DNA of 64,000 nt, from contig OZ038517.1 in assembly GCA_964036315.1 (NCBI GenBank), forward strand, positions 52,528,235 through 52,592,234. Reading direction: 5' to 3'. The notes below the pieces were generated by a model. That model saw nothing but the letters and a program-made list of their open reading frames with translations, was not told the origin of the DNA and made no database searches. The first letter of the stretch is position 1, and each line of letters starts with the position of its first letter. Shown here in pieces: positions 1 through 10,410 of this stretch. The position numbers and the translations under genes are program-made. The stretch comes from Acanthosepion esculentum (taxonomy: Eukaryota > Mollusca > Cephalopoda > Sepiida > Sepiidae).

Positions 1-50
1 TATTACTATTATTATTATTATTATTGTTGTTGCTGTTGTTGTTGTTGTCT
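1..50. repeat. (TTA/TTG)n microsatellite
   Basis: Imperfect trinucleotide run, first TTA and then TTG units, cut by the window edge. Confidence 0.9.
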
Positions 51-194
51 TGTATTCGTAGCGTTCACATTCGGCAAACAGGTTTTGTTGTGGAATGAGT
101 CAGTAATAAATCTAATTTGAAGCAGAATATAACATACTTTACTATTATCAACACTGCTTTTTATTTATGTATTGATTTAAGATTTGTCCTATTC

Positions 195-525
195 CACATT
201 GTTTCAAAACCGGTTTAGCGAGAACAGGTGATAGGCTTAAGAAGCCCGGTCCTATATTAACTACATGGCATATGAAGACCATGGCAATATCAATGCACCT
301 TCTAAGTGAATTATTCCTCCTTTTTCTTTTAAAAATAAAACGGCATTTTCCAGGTCAAAATAGTGATCCTGTATGTTTTGGCGGCATACCAACGCATTGA
401 GTGTGATGTTTAATCTCAAGTCCCTCTTAAGTTCGTGTATTCTTTTCTTTAAATTTCTGAATGTTTCACCAATGCATTTTTTGGCGCATTGTTTACATCC
501 TGTTTGGTTGTTAGGAAAATAATGT
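195..525 (-). pseudogene. Penelope-like element, GIY-YIG endonuclease remnant
   Basis: Reading the minus strand gives a CxxC pair (GCKQC) followed by KKCIGETFRNLKKRIHELK and RDLRLNITLNALVC. This is the zinc-like CxxC plus GIY-YIG core of Penelope-like retroelements, where the nuclease nicks target DNA for reverse transcription. The usual Y of YIG is C here. The frame breaks after about 75 codons, but the C-terminal 'GPGFLSLSP' stretch can be recovered in another frame and matches the 'RPGFFNISP' ending of the copy at 8040-8330. It is a dead fragment, and no reverse transcriptase part is visible next to it. Confidence 0.75.
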
Positions 526-559
526 CCGATTTTGGAATGAACTTTTATTCATGAATTAA

Positions 560-880
560 TGTATTTAAACACTGTTTAGATCAGTCAAAAGAGCCCCAAA
601 CATCTATATATTTCTGCCATCGAATTACAAGCTTATTTATGCCTTTCGAACTCTAAAGGTTTGGATACCAAGAATTCTTTGAATACCGTTTCTGCATCTT
701 GTTTTCATTGAAATGTCTTTTGGCTTAAAAAATTGTCAAGATGCTTGAAAAGCGGGAGTCGATGGGCAAGAAAAATGTGGCAAAGTCTTCTATCTAAAGT
801 TGTTGATTTTTTGCAATGTCTTCCTGCAATATGTAGTCGAGCATAGTCATGAAGCAAAATTGGACCTTGTATTTTGCTTA
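560..880 (-). pseudogene. mariner transposase, C-terminal remnant
   Basis: The minus strand reads GPILLHDYARLHIA, then FKHLDNFLSQKTF, QDAETVFKEFL and a MAEIYRCLG-like end. This order is characteristic of the catalytic C-terminal half of mariner transposases (DD34D). The family motif HDNARPH is present as HDYARLH. The frame is broken several times, so the copy is dead. It abuts the Penelope-like fragment at 195-525, but which one inserted into the other is not clear. Confidence 0.75.
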
Positions 881-949
881 ACTGCTCGCCATGTTATTTA
901 ATAAGACTTGTATTACTAAGTAATTATTACCACACACCGCCAAAAAAAA

Positions 950-1720
950 AATCTTATAATCTAAAAATTTTTTCTGGCTTTAAATAAACTTCAAAGGGTT
1001 GATAAACCGTAGAAAACGAATCAATTAATGAAATGCAACACAGGCATACCCTTTGGAGTTAATTACATTCTCTGGAATATAAATATATAGAAACTATTGT
1101 AATAAAGAATTGATCACCCACTTTATATTCACATTATTATCGCCAAAAAATTCTATCAATCTAAAAATATTTTCTGGCTTTAAATAGCCTTCAAAGGGTT
1201 GATAGACCGAAGAAAACGAATCAGTCAATGAAATGCAACACAGGCATGTCCTTTGGATTTAATTACATTCCCTGGAATATAAATGTATAGAAACTACTGT
1301 GGCCACAAAGTGAGGAATCAGTTTATATAATGATTGTAATATAGAATTGATCCCCAACTTTATATTCATATTATCACCAAACAAATCATAAAAATATCTC
1401 CTGGCTTTAAATAGCCTTCAAAGGGTTGATAAGCCGTAGAAAATGAATCAACAGTTTAACATTGTAGTAGTTGTTATGACTTGCCTTTTCATTGTTTCTT
1501 CACGAAGCAAAAGCAAAAACAGTACAAAATGCTTATAAAATCTACGAATTACATTTTTGTTTGAAAGGTATGACGCCACCTCTTATTCCTCCAGCTATGG
1601 ATAAATTATTAAGCTTAAATTATCATTATCTAAAAAAAAAAAATTCTTATAATCTAAAAATATTTTCTGGCTTTTAATAACCAGCAACAGGTTGATAAAC
1701 CGTAAAAAAAACAACCAGTC
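950..1720 (-). repeat. tandem copies of a SINE 3' end
   Basis: Four copies of a module starting TTCTGGCTTTAAATA (972, 1172, about 1399, 1665) and running into 'GGTTGATAAACCGTAGAAAA'. The spacing is 200, 227 and 266 bp. The same module ends the 5S-tRNA SINE near 59110 (reverse strand) and recurs at 9262 and 9527, so these are SINE tails amplified locally. Confidence 0.75.
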
Positions 1721-1850
1721 AATAGATCGATGAAGAGAGGTTGATTTATACAAAGCAAATATGTAAGCGAATATAACGTAACCGAGTTCGAACGCTGCTC
1801 TACGATTTCTCATTCCGAGTTTTGTCATGAAGGATAATTGAACATCGTCG
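1721..1850 (-). repeat. tRNA-like SINE part
   Basis: The reverse strand carries the tRNA-like block of the SINE described at 2560-2850 (CTCGGAATGAGAAATCG and a box-B-like CGTTCGAACTC). No 5S part is attached here. Confidence 0.5.
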
Positions 1851-2212
1851 ATTAAGTTGTGCAGGTCGCATTTTTTCGCAGATTTAATTAGTATGGGCGT
1901 CAGTTTGAATTTTAATTTATGACGACAACTGCTATTGTGTGTTTCATCTGTTTGTTTTTTTTTGTTTTTTTTAACATATACATGAAAGTTCTCAGAGAAG
2001 GACAACTCTGAATTCAAAATTATGGAGAAGGCAACAGGAAACCACATCACTATCTTTCCCAAGAACTCATAGCAAATCACAAATAATAAATAAAGTTCAC
2101 CTAATACAATAACAAAGAGCCACTTATGGTAGAGGGTTACTGAACAAGATTAAAGGTGTAAGGGAGGGGAAAATAAGAAGTGCATATTATGAGGATATGT
2201 AGGATAGATATT

Positions 2213-2400
2213 AGTTGACCCTAGATTTGAAAAAGTTAAGATTGTAGTATTTAAGGAAGCATCCTCTTTGGAGTTTGTTCCATAAAGTAACGATTCTGGA
2301 GAAGAAGCTGTTTGAGTGGAACTCATTCCTTAGAAAAGGAATACGAAGGAATTTGGATAATTTTATACCATGATCATGGTTAATTAGTAAGACTTGTATC
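2213..2400 (-). pseudogene. LINE ORF2 C-terminus remnant
   Basis: The minus strand reads a C-terminal motif 'FFSRIVTLWNKLQRGCF...YYNLNFFKSRVN'. It matches the end of the dominant LINE family of this window ('SRTSRLWNSLP...DKYNLQLFKCNVN' at 54570-54690). The copy is 5'-truncated. Confidence 0.6.
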
Positions 2401-2559
2401 ACTATATAATTAATATCTCCTCCTCACACCCAATCAAGTTGTCATTTCCTTCCAAGTGAAAACAATGAAACAATTATTTTCAGCTGATTTTATCATTAGC
2501 ACCTGAGAAAGTTAAATGGTAGCGATAACATTGATGCCTATGTATATCGATTGATTGAT

Positions 2560-2850
2560 TTGTGTTTTACGGAACTATTTAACCCATAGCTGGGAGGAGA
2601 AGAGATTGATCCATACCTTTCCCAAGGCTATTTGCTTGTAAGTCAATATAATGAAACCGACTGGAATTCAAACTCGGCTCTCCGAATTCTCATTCCGAAC
2701 CTTTATTCATTACAGCAACCGCACATCCAAGCTGACAGCGCCTGTTATTGTCGACAGCTCACCCATCTAAACACTGACCAGGTTTAACGTTGCTTAACTT
2801 CGGTGATCGGACGTTAATCGGTGTTTAAACGTGATCTGGCCGTAAAAAGA
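2560..2850 (-). repeat. 5S rRNA/tRNA chimeric SINE, copy 1
   Basis: On the minus strand, 2847 to about 2731 aligns with most of 5S rRNA. The start 'TACGGCCAGATCACG', an A-box-like AAGTTAAGCAACG and the C-box-like 'TTTAGATGGGTGAGCTG' are all visible. Next comes a tRNA-like block (about 2730-2645) with a degenerate box B (GAGTTTGAATTCC), then a body ending near 2565 in a CCGTAAAAC-like tail. 5S-derived internal promoters drive RNA polymerase III in SINE3-type elements; the 5S-tRNA order resembles AmnSINE1 of vertebrates. Compared with 59104-59440 the body is internally shortened. Confidence 0.75.
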
Positions 2851-2859
2851 GGTATGAAG

Positions 2860-3465
2860 AAATTAGCCATGACCAATCAATTCATTTCTTCACTTACTAG
2901 TACGGGACAAAATTAGTGTCAACCTAAATTAACTGCCAAACCCAATTAATTCTGCTCCCCTCCCCTATATAAAATAGTTGGCTATATTTGGATAATGTCC
3001 CCACAGGCATTTTTTGTTCAAAACTATTTTCATCAAATTTTTCCCTCCGAGAAGTGAGCTGAACTTTTTTTTATAATATTATTATTTTATAATATTTCTA
3101 ATTACTGTTTTTTTATTATTTTATAAAAACTTTCGGTTGTTTTCCGCTCTGAGGAAGCAAATTGCCTGACATAATAACGCATTTATCCCTCCAGTACCTA
3201 AATTTGTTTTGCATAAAACTAAAACTATCATTTCCTCCCCACACCCAAATTACATTTTTCCATCAACTATAGTAAGATAATATTTGTGTAAAAAAATATC
3301 ATATTTTTATTAGTCTTATCTAAAGTAAAAAAAAGAATTCAATATAAACCGTGATAAGTTTTAACATATTTTTTTACTCGTCTATCATGCATTTTAATTG
3401 AAATAAGCTAAATAAACACTAGTCAAAAATCAAAATACTAATGGAAAAGGTCTCCCTTGGGAAAT
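2860..3465. repeat. non-coding segment duplicated at 9785-10245 and 13085-13245
   Basis: From 'CATTTCTTCA' and 'GGGACAAAATTAGTGTCA' onward this matches 9785-10245 almost base by base with indels. The last 150 bp (from about 3316) match 13085-13245 instead. No coding content. Confidence 0.8.
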
Positions 3466-3476
3466 ACGAATACTAT

Positions 3477-3477
<1 letters not shown>

Positions 3478-3543
<66 letters not shown>
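3478..3543. repeat. (TA)n microsatellite
   Basis: Uninterrupted TA dinucleotides immediately before the 41-bp minisatellite region. Confidence 0.98.
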
Positions 3544-3546
<3 letters not shown>

Positions 3547-3589
3547 CATAATAAAATAGGCAGCATATATTTACATTACAAAGAGTCAA

Positions 3590-4291
3590 TTATTATGTTC
3601 ATAAAAAACAATGGATCCAGCAGTAAAGAATTCCTATGTTTATAAAAAACAATTGATTCAGCAGTAAAGAATTCCTATGTTTATAAAAAACAATTGATTC
3701 AGCAGTAAAGAATTCCTATGTTTATAAAAAACAATTGATTCAGCAGTAAAGAATTCCTATGTTTATAAAAAACAATTGATTCAGCAGTAAAGAATTCCTA
3801 TGTTTATAAAAAACAATTGATCCAGCAGTAAAGAATTCCTATGTTTATAAAAAACAATTGATCGAGCAGTAAAGAATTCTTATGTTTATAAAAAACAATT
3901 GGTCCAGCAGTAAAGAATTCCTATGTTTATAAAAAACAATTGATCCAGCAGTAAAGAATTCCTATGTTTATAAAAAACAATTGATCCAGCAGTAAAGAAT
4001 TCCTATGTTTATAAAAAACAATTGAGCCAGCAGTAAAGAATTCCTATGTTTATAAAAAACAATTGATTCAGCAGTAAAGAATTCCTATGTTTATAAAAAA
4101 CAATTGATCCAGCAGTAAAGAATTCCTATGTTTATAAAAAACAATTGATTCAGCAGTAAAGAATTCCTATGTTTATAAAAAACAATTGATCCAGCAGTAA
4201 AGAATTCCTATGTTTATAAAAAACAATTGATTCAGCAGTAAAGAATTCCTATGTTTATAAAAAACAATTGAGCCAGCAGTAAAGAATTCCT
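3590..4291. repeat. 41-bp minisatellite, about 17 copies
   Basis: CAGCAGTAAAGAATTCCTATG plus TTTATAAAAAACAATTGATT repeats every 41 bp without indels. Copies differ mainly at one spot after CAATTG/CAATGG: TT, CC, CG or GC variants (GATTC, GATCC, GATCG, GGTCC, GAGCC). Every unit holds an EcoRI site. Confidence 0.97.
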
Positions 4292-4783
4292 GAGGAAAAA
4301 AAAAACTACAAAGTAAGACATATCACTCTGTTACTTGAACTATCTACTTAGTTCATATCATATTAATTGAAAAACACTTATAAAAGAAAATATGTGGATT
4401 TACCAAATTACAAAATACATAAAACTTCTCACTTTAAATATTTAAAATTTAGCGTCGCGATTTGCACGCTCCAACTCCATATAACCGTTAACAAGTAGCT
4501 CATACTTAAAAACATCTTTCGGTTGGATAAACACATTTAAATCGTCTCCCAGTTTTGATTCTGATGGATAATAAAGCCTGATGATGGATTGCGCGAAGCA
4601 TTCGAAAGTACTAACAGAAATTTTAAAAAATACACCATATCCATTTTATTTATTTATGAGGATCTCATCATTCGGAGGATTGTCAGTAGTATAATGCTTA
4701 TGTTTATGTCTACTAGCGAAGTGATTTCGCCAATAATCGCATTCATATTGCTGATTGATTCAAGGTATGATTGACACTTTGTA

Positions 4784-4786
<3 letters not shown>
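4292..4786. other. no recognisable gene
   Basis: AT-rich sequence between two simple repeats. I see no conserved coding motif on either strand. Confidence 0.5.

Positions 4787-4857
<71 letters not shown>
4787..4857. repeat. (TA)n microsatellite
   Basis: About 70 bp of TA dinucleotides, ending in ATGTATGTATAAGC. Confidence 0.98.
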
Positions 4858-4865
<8 letters not shown>

Positions 4866-4879
4866 AAGCAAATATGTGG

Positions 4880-5015
4880 ATATAGATCCGACAGTATGAG
4901 GAAAAATATGGAAAAACAAAAAATCCGAATATGCAAGTTTACTGTTTTTAATGTTGTTTCAATGTCGACGTCAGACGTTTCGGTCTAGTAGACCTTCTTC
5001 AGGACATAGTTATTA
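4880..5015 (-). mobile_element. Penelope-like element 3' terminus
   Basis: Reverse complement of 8555-8668, the 3' UTR end of the Penelope-like copy. Both hold the palindrome GGTCTACTAGACC, then GAAACGTCTGACGTCGAC and 'CTTGCATATTCGGATTTT'. Only the last ~130 bp are here, a strongly 5'-truncated insertion on the minus strand. Confidence 0.75.
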
Positions 5016-5039
5016 AAATATAATTAGAATTAGACGATA

Positions 5040-5590
5040 TTCAACAATGTTCTGCGAAAAAGATTCTGGAGTAAGCAATATGAGCCAACTTTAGCCATCC
5101 CAAAAGTAGTTGTTCCTCATGCTGTACATCAGGTGGGATTGGAAATGAATCCTGTACGATGAGCTTCTGCCAAGTAACTAGTTAATTCATTCTGAAAAGT
5201 AATGCTGGCAAATGGATTAATTAAAGGTGCCAACTCAAGAAAAACACCCGGAATTGGGGAAAAGGAAAGCTGTTGTTTTCCATCAAGGTAATGGCAGACC
5301 ATACGTTTCTTTAGCGACCCGGCAAAAATTGTTGCGGTTTAGCTGGAATGTTTTACTCCACAAACCATATACATCAGGCATTGTTTCTACGGATTTTCAT
5401 TCATTCAGGTCCTTGCAAAATAATCTCAGTGGTAAAAATTTGAATTCTTTGAATGACATAAAAAATCACGGGAATGAGTTCTTTGCCGAGAAACCACGGA
5501 AATTCTCGGAAGATGGAAGTTGAAGGAGAAACGGAGAAAGTTTGTGCAACAAAACGGTTCATATGGAGTCGAATATTTAATGGCATAAAT
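5040..5590 (+). pseudogene. mariner transposase remnant
   Basis: NVLRKRFWSKQYEPTLA and KVVVPHAVHQVGLEMN precede PELGKRKAVVFHQGNGRPYV and FHSFRSLQNNLSGKNLNSL, closing with KFVQQNGSYGVEYLMA in a shifted frame. This is the second half of a mariner transposase, which cuts and pastes DNA with a DD34D triad. The middle aspartate of HQDNARPH is G here, and the third motif (usually PSDYHLF) is STDFHSF. Stops near 5158 and a frameshift at about 5520 confirm a dead copy. It belongs to a different subfamily from the remnant at 560-880. Confidence 0.85.
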
Positions 5591-5689
5591 TTTGTTTTGC
5601 GTTTTAATTTCCCTTGAAAATCGGCATGAACTTTCCGGGCAACCCAATAGTTTAAATATATGGAAGAAAGAAATTTTTTTAAAAATCTT

Positions 5690-5930
5690 AAAGTTTCGAC
5701 ATTTTAATTGTTCTGTTAATTGTTCAAATCAGCTTTCCTGCTTGGTATCTCGTCGCTACGAATTTAAACGCAGCACCTGATTGGCAGACAGGTCACATCA
5801 TTTTACGTTTGGATTTGCTAGATGCTGCCGTAAGTTCTATGCTAACAGCTTCTTCTCTCACACTTCTATGTCAGATACGAATGCCAGTGTGCCACAGTGT
5901 CACATTTTTTCAACATTAATCCTAGAGACA
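5690..5930 (+). pseudogene. LINE ORF2 C-terminus remnant
   Basis: NCSNQLSCLVSRRYEFKRST followed by a region equivalent to the 'SHPFTVETVRCRRLFYSNSF' part of the better copy at 53930-54690. The C-terminal tail is frameshifted. Confidence 0.6.
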
Positions 5931-6299
5931 TATACTATTTTGGAATCAGGTCGACTCTGTGAGCAAATTAAAACTATTCCGGGACGGATCCAGACACGCA
6001 ATACTGAAATTTTGGATTCCCAAGATATCATTACAGCGATTGTTTTTCAGCGATTTTTTTACGTGAGTTTTTGGCGACGAATTTTTTTTTTTTTTTTTTT
6101 TTTTGTACAATAACAATTTTTATATCTTGGAAATAAATTCGGGAATAATTTAATTGCGAAATCCAGCGAAAGCAACCCATGAAGTAAAAAGGATTATTTG
6201 TACGGAAAGTAAAAACCTACGTACATCAAATTGTCTTTAAGTAGCGACAGAATTATCGTTGAACTTCTTAAAAGGTTAGCTTAAAGATTAATGCAATAC

Positions 6300-6790
6300 T
6301 TAAATGCAGCGATCAATTTCGAGTTCTTCTGCAGTTTATTGTTTTCATATGAACTCCTATCGCATGAAGTCCTCCCTACCTATTGGGATGAAGGCCCAAT
6401 CAAGAGCCCTCTACAGAAGCTTGCTTAAAGGATGCCCGATAGAGCGGCTCTTAAGCTGGTATAATTGTATATTAGAGATTCTTGATAAAATTCAAAGAAT
6501 TTTCTGCAGTTAGTCACTTTCGCACGGCCATAATATATCTTCCCTTTGCCTTTACTGTAAATGTCAATTGTTCTGATAAGCTTTCCTGTATGGTATCTAT
6601 ACTTTATGAATTTCAACGTAATAGTAGAAAAGGTCTCATCATTTTAAAATTGAAATGGCTAGATGTAACCGTAAGTTTTATGCTATCGCGGTTCTCGCAT
6701 GTGGAACAGTCTTCCTCCGGATTCACGATTCCAGTTAACTTTGATCTTTAAAAATGTAAATGCAATGTCAATCGTTATCGTAATCACCGT
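6300..6790 (+). pseudogene. LINE ORF2 C-terminus remnant
   Basis: ILDKIQRIFCS, then 'NCSDKLSCMVSILYEFQRNS', and a broken 'WNSLPPDSRFQLTLIFKNVN' can be read in successive frames. The order matches the C-terminal 140 codons of the dominant LINE. The fragment is joined head-on to minus-strand LINE tails starting at 6827. Confidence 0.65.
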
Positions 6791-6826
6791 TTTTTTTATT
6801 CTCCAAATTTATTTTTTTAATCAATT

Positions 6827-7327
6827 TACCCCAAGCAAGGTGATAATGCCATTAAGATGCAAGGGGGCTACTGAAGTGAAATAAAGAAGCCGAAAATACA
6901 ATCCTAAACAAGGAATAAACCTCTACTCCTCTATTCACCCCAAGCAAGGTGATAATGCCACTAAGATGCAAGGGGGCTACGGGGATTGAAAGAGAATGAA
7001 AAAGACTTTAGAAGGAGCCAGGAACCCAATCCTAAGCAGGAAACAAGGGATAAACTTCTACTCCTCTATTCACCCCAAGCAAGGTGATAATGCCACTAAG
7101 ATGCAAGGGGGCTACGGGGAGTGAAAGAGAATGAAAAAGACTTTAGAAGGAGCCAGGAACCCAATCCTAAACAGGAAACAAGGGATAAGCCTCTATTCAC
7201 CTTAAGCAAGGTGATAATGCCACTAAGATGCAAGGGGCTACTGGGAGTGAAAGAGAATGAAAAATACTTTAGAAGGAACAAGAAAGCCAATCCTAAATAG
7301 GAAACAAGGGGTAAACCTCTACTCCCG
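6827..7327 (-). repeat. tandem array containing a LINE 3' tail, ~135-bp unit
   Basis: Four units start 'CACCCCAAGCAAGG' near 6827, 6936, 7071 and 7198. Full spacing is 135 bp; the last step is 127 bp because CTACTCCT is missing. Each unit joins the reversed LINE 3' tail (about 50 bp) to 'TCCTAAACAGGAAACAAGG' sequence shared with the repeat at 7328-8860. Confidence 0.85.
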
Positions 7328-7781
7328 TTCAAGAGACCGAGGAGGACGGCGAACCGTACGATAAGCGAACTTATCTACACATATTGAAGAAAAATAAATA
7401 AATAGTAAAGCAAACGACAGAGTTTAGACGGAGACGTTAGAAGTAGAGAACTGAAGTAGACTTTAGAAGGAACCCAATCCTAAACAGGAAACAAGGAATA
7501 AATCTTTACTCCTGTTTAAAATGGCAAAGGAGGAGTGTGAACCAGGATATTGGCAAACGTATATTCTCCTATTTAAGTAAGAAAACAAATAAGCAGTAAA
7601 TAAAATTTCAGTGTTTAGGCGGATACTCTAGATATATAGAGTTGATATAGATTTTGGAAGGAACCGGAAACTCAGTCCTAAACAGGAAACAAGAGATAAA
7701 ACTCCGCTCCAGTTCAAAAGAATAAACTGTCAATCAATTTCCAGAGTTTAGACGTAGACATTAGAAGTACTGAGTGGATAT
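7328..7781. repeat. ~200-bp tandem repeat, left part
   Basis: Units contain 'CAGAGTTTAGACGGAGACG', a TTAGAAG block, and 'TCCTAAACAGGAAACAAG'. They continue at 8679-8860 on the other side of the Penelope-like insertion, so the array predates it. Confidence 0.75.
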
Positions 7782-8668
7782 GTAAGCTAATATGTGAATA
7801 CTGCTACTACATCTACGTCAGTGAAAGGCACACTTTCAGCTGCCCCTGATAATTCTTTCTGTCGCATCTTTCTACCGAATAACCCTTTGACCGAACACAT
7901 CTCCAATAATCTAAATGCACTAAAAATTAAAACTACTATATTACCTACTAGAACTATTTGCAGTATATTAAATAACACCAGCAAACAACATATTACATCC
8001 GATGCTTGCGTCTAACAGATCCCATGCAAAGACTGCAACTTGAGATATGTGGGGGAAACAGGTAGGTCCGTAAAATCTCGTATTTCCGAACATAAACGAG
8101 ATATTCGCCTGGGTAATTTAAATAATGCTTTATTTGTACACTTAACTAAATCCGATCATAATTTCGATTTTGACTCTGTGAAGATTTTAAAATATATTAA
8201 TACTAAAAACCTTAGACGGATTTATGAGGCAGGCATAATATCCACTTCACGTACGGTAAATACTAGACCCGGCTTCTTTAACATCTCCCCGTTCCTGGCA
8301 AGATTAATGCTTGACAAACGTACTTAGAAGTTCTAGATTCAAATAGAATCCCCCTTTTCCATTTAAGATAAAGTCTCTATCTTGGGGATGCGTTTTTCGC
8401 AGCATCGCCCGCGCAACGCCAACGTGACCGAATCCCCCCAAAAGGGAACGCTGACTTTAGAATTTCACTTGTTCTGTTTCTGATTAGTCTTGTGTCTATC
8501 GTCTTTTCATGTTGATTTAAATATCGTCTAATCCTAAGTATGTTTCTAATAACCATGTCCTGAAGATGGTCTACTAGACCGAAACGTCTGACGTCGACAG
8601 TAAAACAACATTAGAACAGTAAACTTGCATATTCGGATTTTGTTTTGTCTTTTCCATATTTTTCATCA
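7782..8668 (+). mobile_element. 5'-truncated Penelope-like element with 10-bp target duplication
   Basis: GAGTGGATAT occurs directly on both sides (7772-7781 and 8669-8678). Inside is the C-terminal part of a Penelope-like ORF in one frame (7794-8330) broken by a single TAA at 8013-8015. The linker CKDC is followed by the GIY-YIG core RYVGETGRSVKSRISEHKRD and the C-terminal RPGFFNISPFLARLML. The 3' UTR holds the GGTCTACTAGACC palindrome near 8575. The reverse transcriptase domain is absent because the copy is truncated. Apart from the one stop it is well preserved, so the insertion is fairly recent. Confidence 0.88.
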
Positions 8669-8678
8669 GAGTGGATAT

Positions 8679-8860
8679 ATATTTTCGAACCTTTCTACTC
8701 CTATTGAAGTAAGAAAAATTAAACGAATAAACACTAAATCAAATTTCCAGAGTTTAGGCGGGGTCGTTAGAAGTATTATGTTGAAGTAGACATTTCGAGA
8801 AGCTGAGGCCTAATCCTAAACAGGAAACAAGGGATAAACGTCTAATCCTGGTTAACTACC
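8679..8860. repeat. ~200-bp tandem repeat, right part
   Basis: Continues the units of 7328-7781: 'CCAGAGTTTAGGCGGGG', then 'CCTAATCCTAAACAGGAAAC'. Confidence 0.7.
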
Positions 8861-9039
8861 ACTTATGATTAGGAGTTAAGACGATTCATTCGTTATTATA
8901 AATATTTCATAAAACAGAAGTTAGTCAATCTAATATTTCAGCCTTAATAAAATATCCCCAGCTATAAAATCAATCCGCTTTGAATTTTTGAATTTTAACA
9001 TTATAAGACTTGACATCACATTCTTTTTTCCCCAAAGAC

Positions 9040-9600
9040 ACAAAATGATTTATAAGCCGTAGAAAACGAATCAATTAAATGCTGATTAGCTACACAGGCA
9101 TGTAATTCAGATTTATTTACATTATGTGGAATAGAAATGTATAGAAAGTACTGTGGCCACAAATTGAGATATCAGTTTATATAATGATTATAATGTAGAA
9201 TTGAACCCCCACTTTATATTCATATTATTATCTCCAAATAAATCCTAATAATCTAAAATATTTTCTGGCTTTAAATAGCCTTCAAAGGGTTGATAAGCCG
9301 TAGAAAACGAATCAACATTTTAACATTGAATTTGTTATTGATTGCCTTTTCATTTTTTCTTCACGAAGCAAAGACAAAAACAGTACAAAATGCTTATAAA
9401 ATCTACGAATCAAGTTTTCATTTGAAGGGTATGACTCCACATCTTCCTTCTCCAACTATGCATTAATTATTAACCTTAAATCATCATTATCTCAACAACA
9501 AAAAAATTCTTATAATCTAAAAATATTTTCTGGCTTTAAATAACCAGCAACAGGTTGATAAACCGTAGAAAATAAAACAATTTATACCTTTCTCCAAGGT
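9040..9600 (-). repeat. duplicate of the SINE-tail block at 950-1720
   Basis: Includes 'TTCTGGCTTTAAATAGCC' (about 9262) and a second tail near 9527, in the same order and with the same intervening bases as 1140-1720. Confidence 0.8.
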
Positions 9601-9780
9601 GTTTGCATATAAGCGAATATAACGTAAGTCATTCCGAACCTTTATCCATTACACCATCTGTACATCCAAGCTTACAGCATCTCGTATTGCCCAAAGGTCA
9701 CGCATCTAAGCACTGACCAGGTTCAACATTGCTTAACTTCGGTAGTCGGTGTTTCAACGTGATCTGGCCATAAGATGAAG
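9601..9780 (-). repeat. 5S rRNA/tRNA SINE, copy 2
   Basis: The minus strand shows the 5S-like block (CTTATGGCCAGATCACG start, A-box-like AAGTTAAGCAATG, TTAGATGCGTGACC) and a shortened tRNA-like part. It is the counterpart of the 2560-2850 copy within the larger duplication. Confidence 0.7.
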
Positions 9781-9784
9781 CATA

Positions 9785-10245
9785 AAGAAATTAGCCACGT
9801 CCAATCAAATCAGGTCATTTCTTCATTTAATAGTATGGGACAAAATTAGTGTCAGCCTAAATTAACTCTGCCAAGCCCCAATTCCGAACCTAATTAATTT
9901 TGTCACCCCACACAAAATGGTTGCTATATTTGGATAATTTTCCCACTGACATTATTTGTTCAAAACAATTTTCACCATTTTTTTCCTTTCTGAAAATGTA
10001 AATGTGCTGAATTTTTTATATAATATTATTATTTTATTATATTTTTTTATTACATTTTTATTCTTTTATAAACCATTTGCTTGCTTTCCGCTCTGTGGAG
10101 GCAAATTGCCTGCTATAATAGCGTATTTATCCCTTCAGGGCATAAAAAATAAAACAATTATTTTTTCCCAAATTACATTTTCATATCAACTACAGTAAGA
10201 TAATATCTGTGTAAAAAAAAAATCATATTTTTCATTGGACTAACA
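9785..10245. repeat. duplicate of 2860-3310
   Basis: Shares GGGACAAAATTAGTGTCA, CTATATTTGGATAAT, TTTCCGCTCTG and the 'CAACTACAGTAAGATAATAT' block with 2860-3310. Homology stops near 10245, where a different sequence starts; the rest of copy A reappears at 13085. Confidence 0.85.
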
Positions 10246-10410
10246 TCATTGCTATATTCTGCTTCAAACGAGATCTCTTTAATAATTCTTTTTATTATAA
10301 GTAGTATAAAATAATTTAAAATAATAATTAATTAAACCGTGTAAGTAATTAAATAATTAAATATTCAATAGTCTGTGTTTATCTTACACATTTTAGTATA
10401 AGTGTATTAA

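Noticed and set aside
1595..2080. 161-codon minus-strand ORF
   Set aside because: It spans SINE-derived repeats also found at 9040-9780, where the frame is not kept.
2731..2847. Functional 5S rRNA gene
   Set aside because: Too many substitutions and joined to a SINE body; no downstream T-run terminator in the right place.
3590..4291. CRISPR-like regular repeat
   Set aside because: There are no unique spacers; whole 41-bp units repeat. It is a eukaryotic minisatellite.
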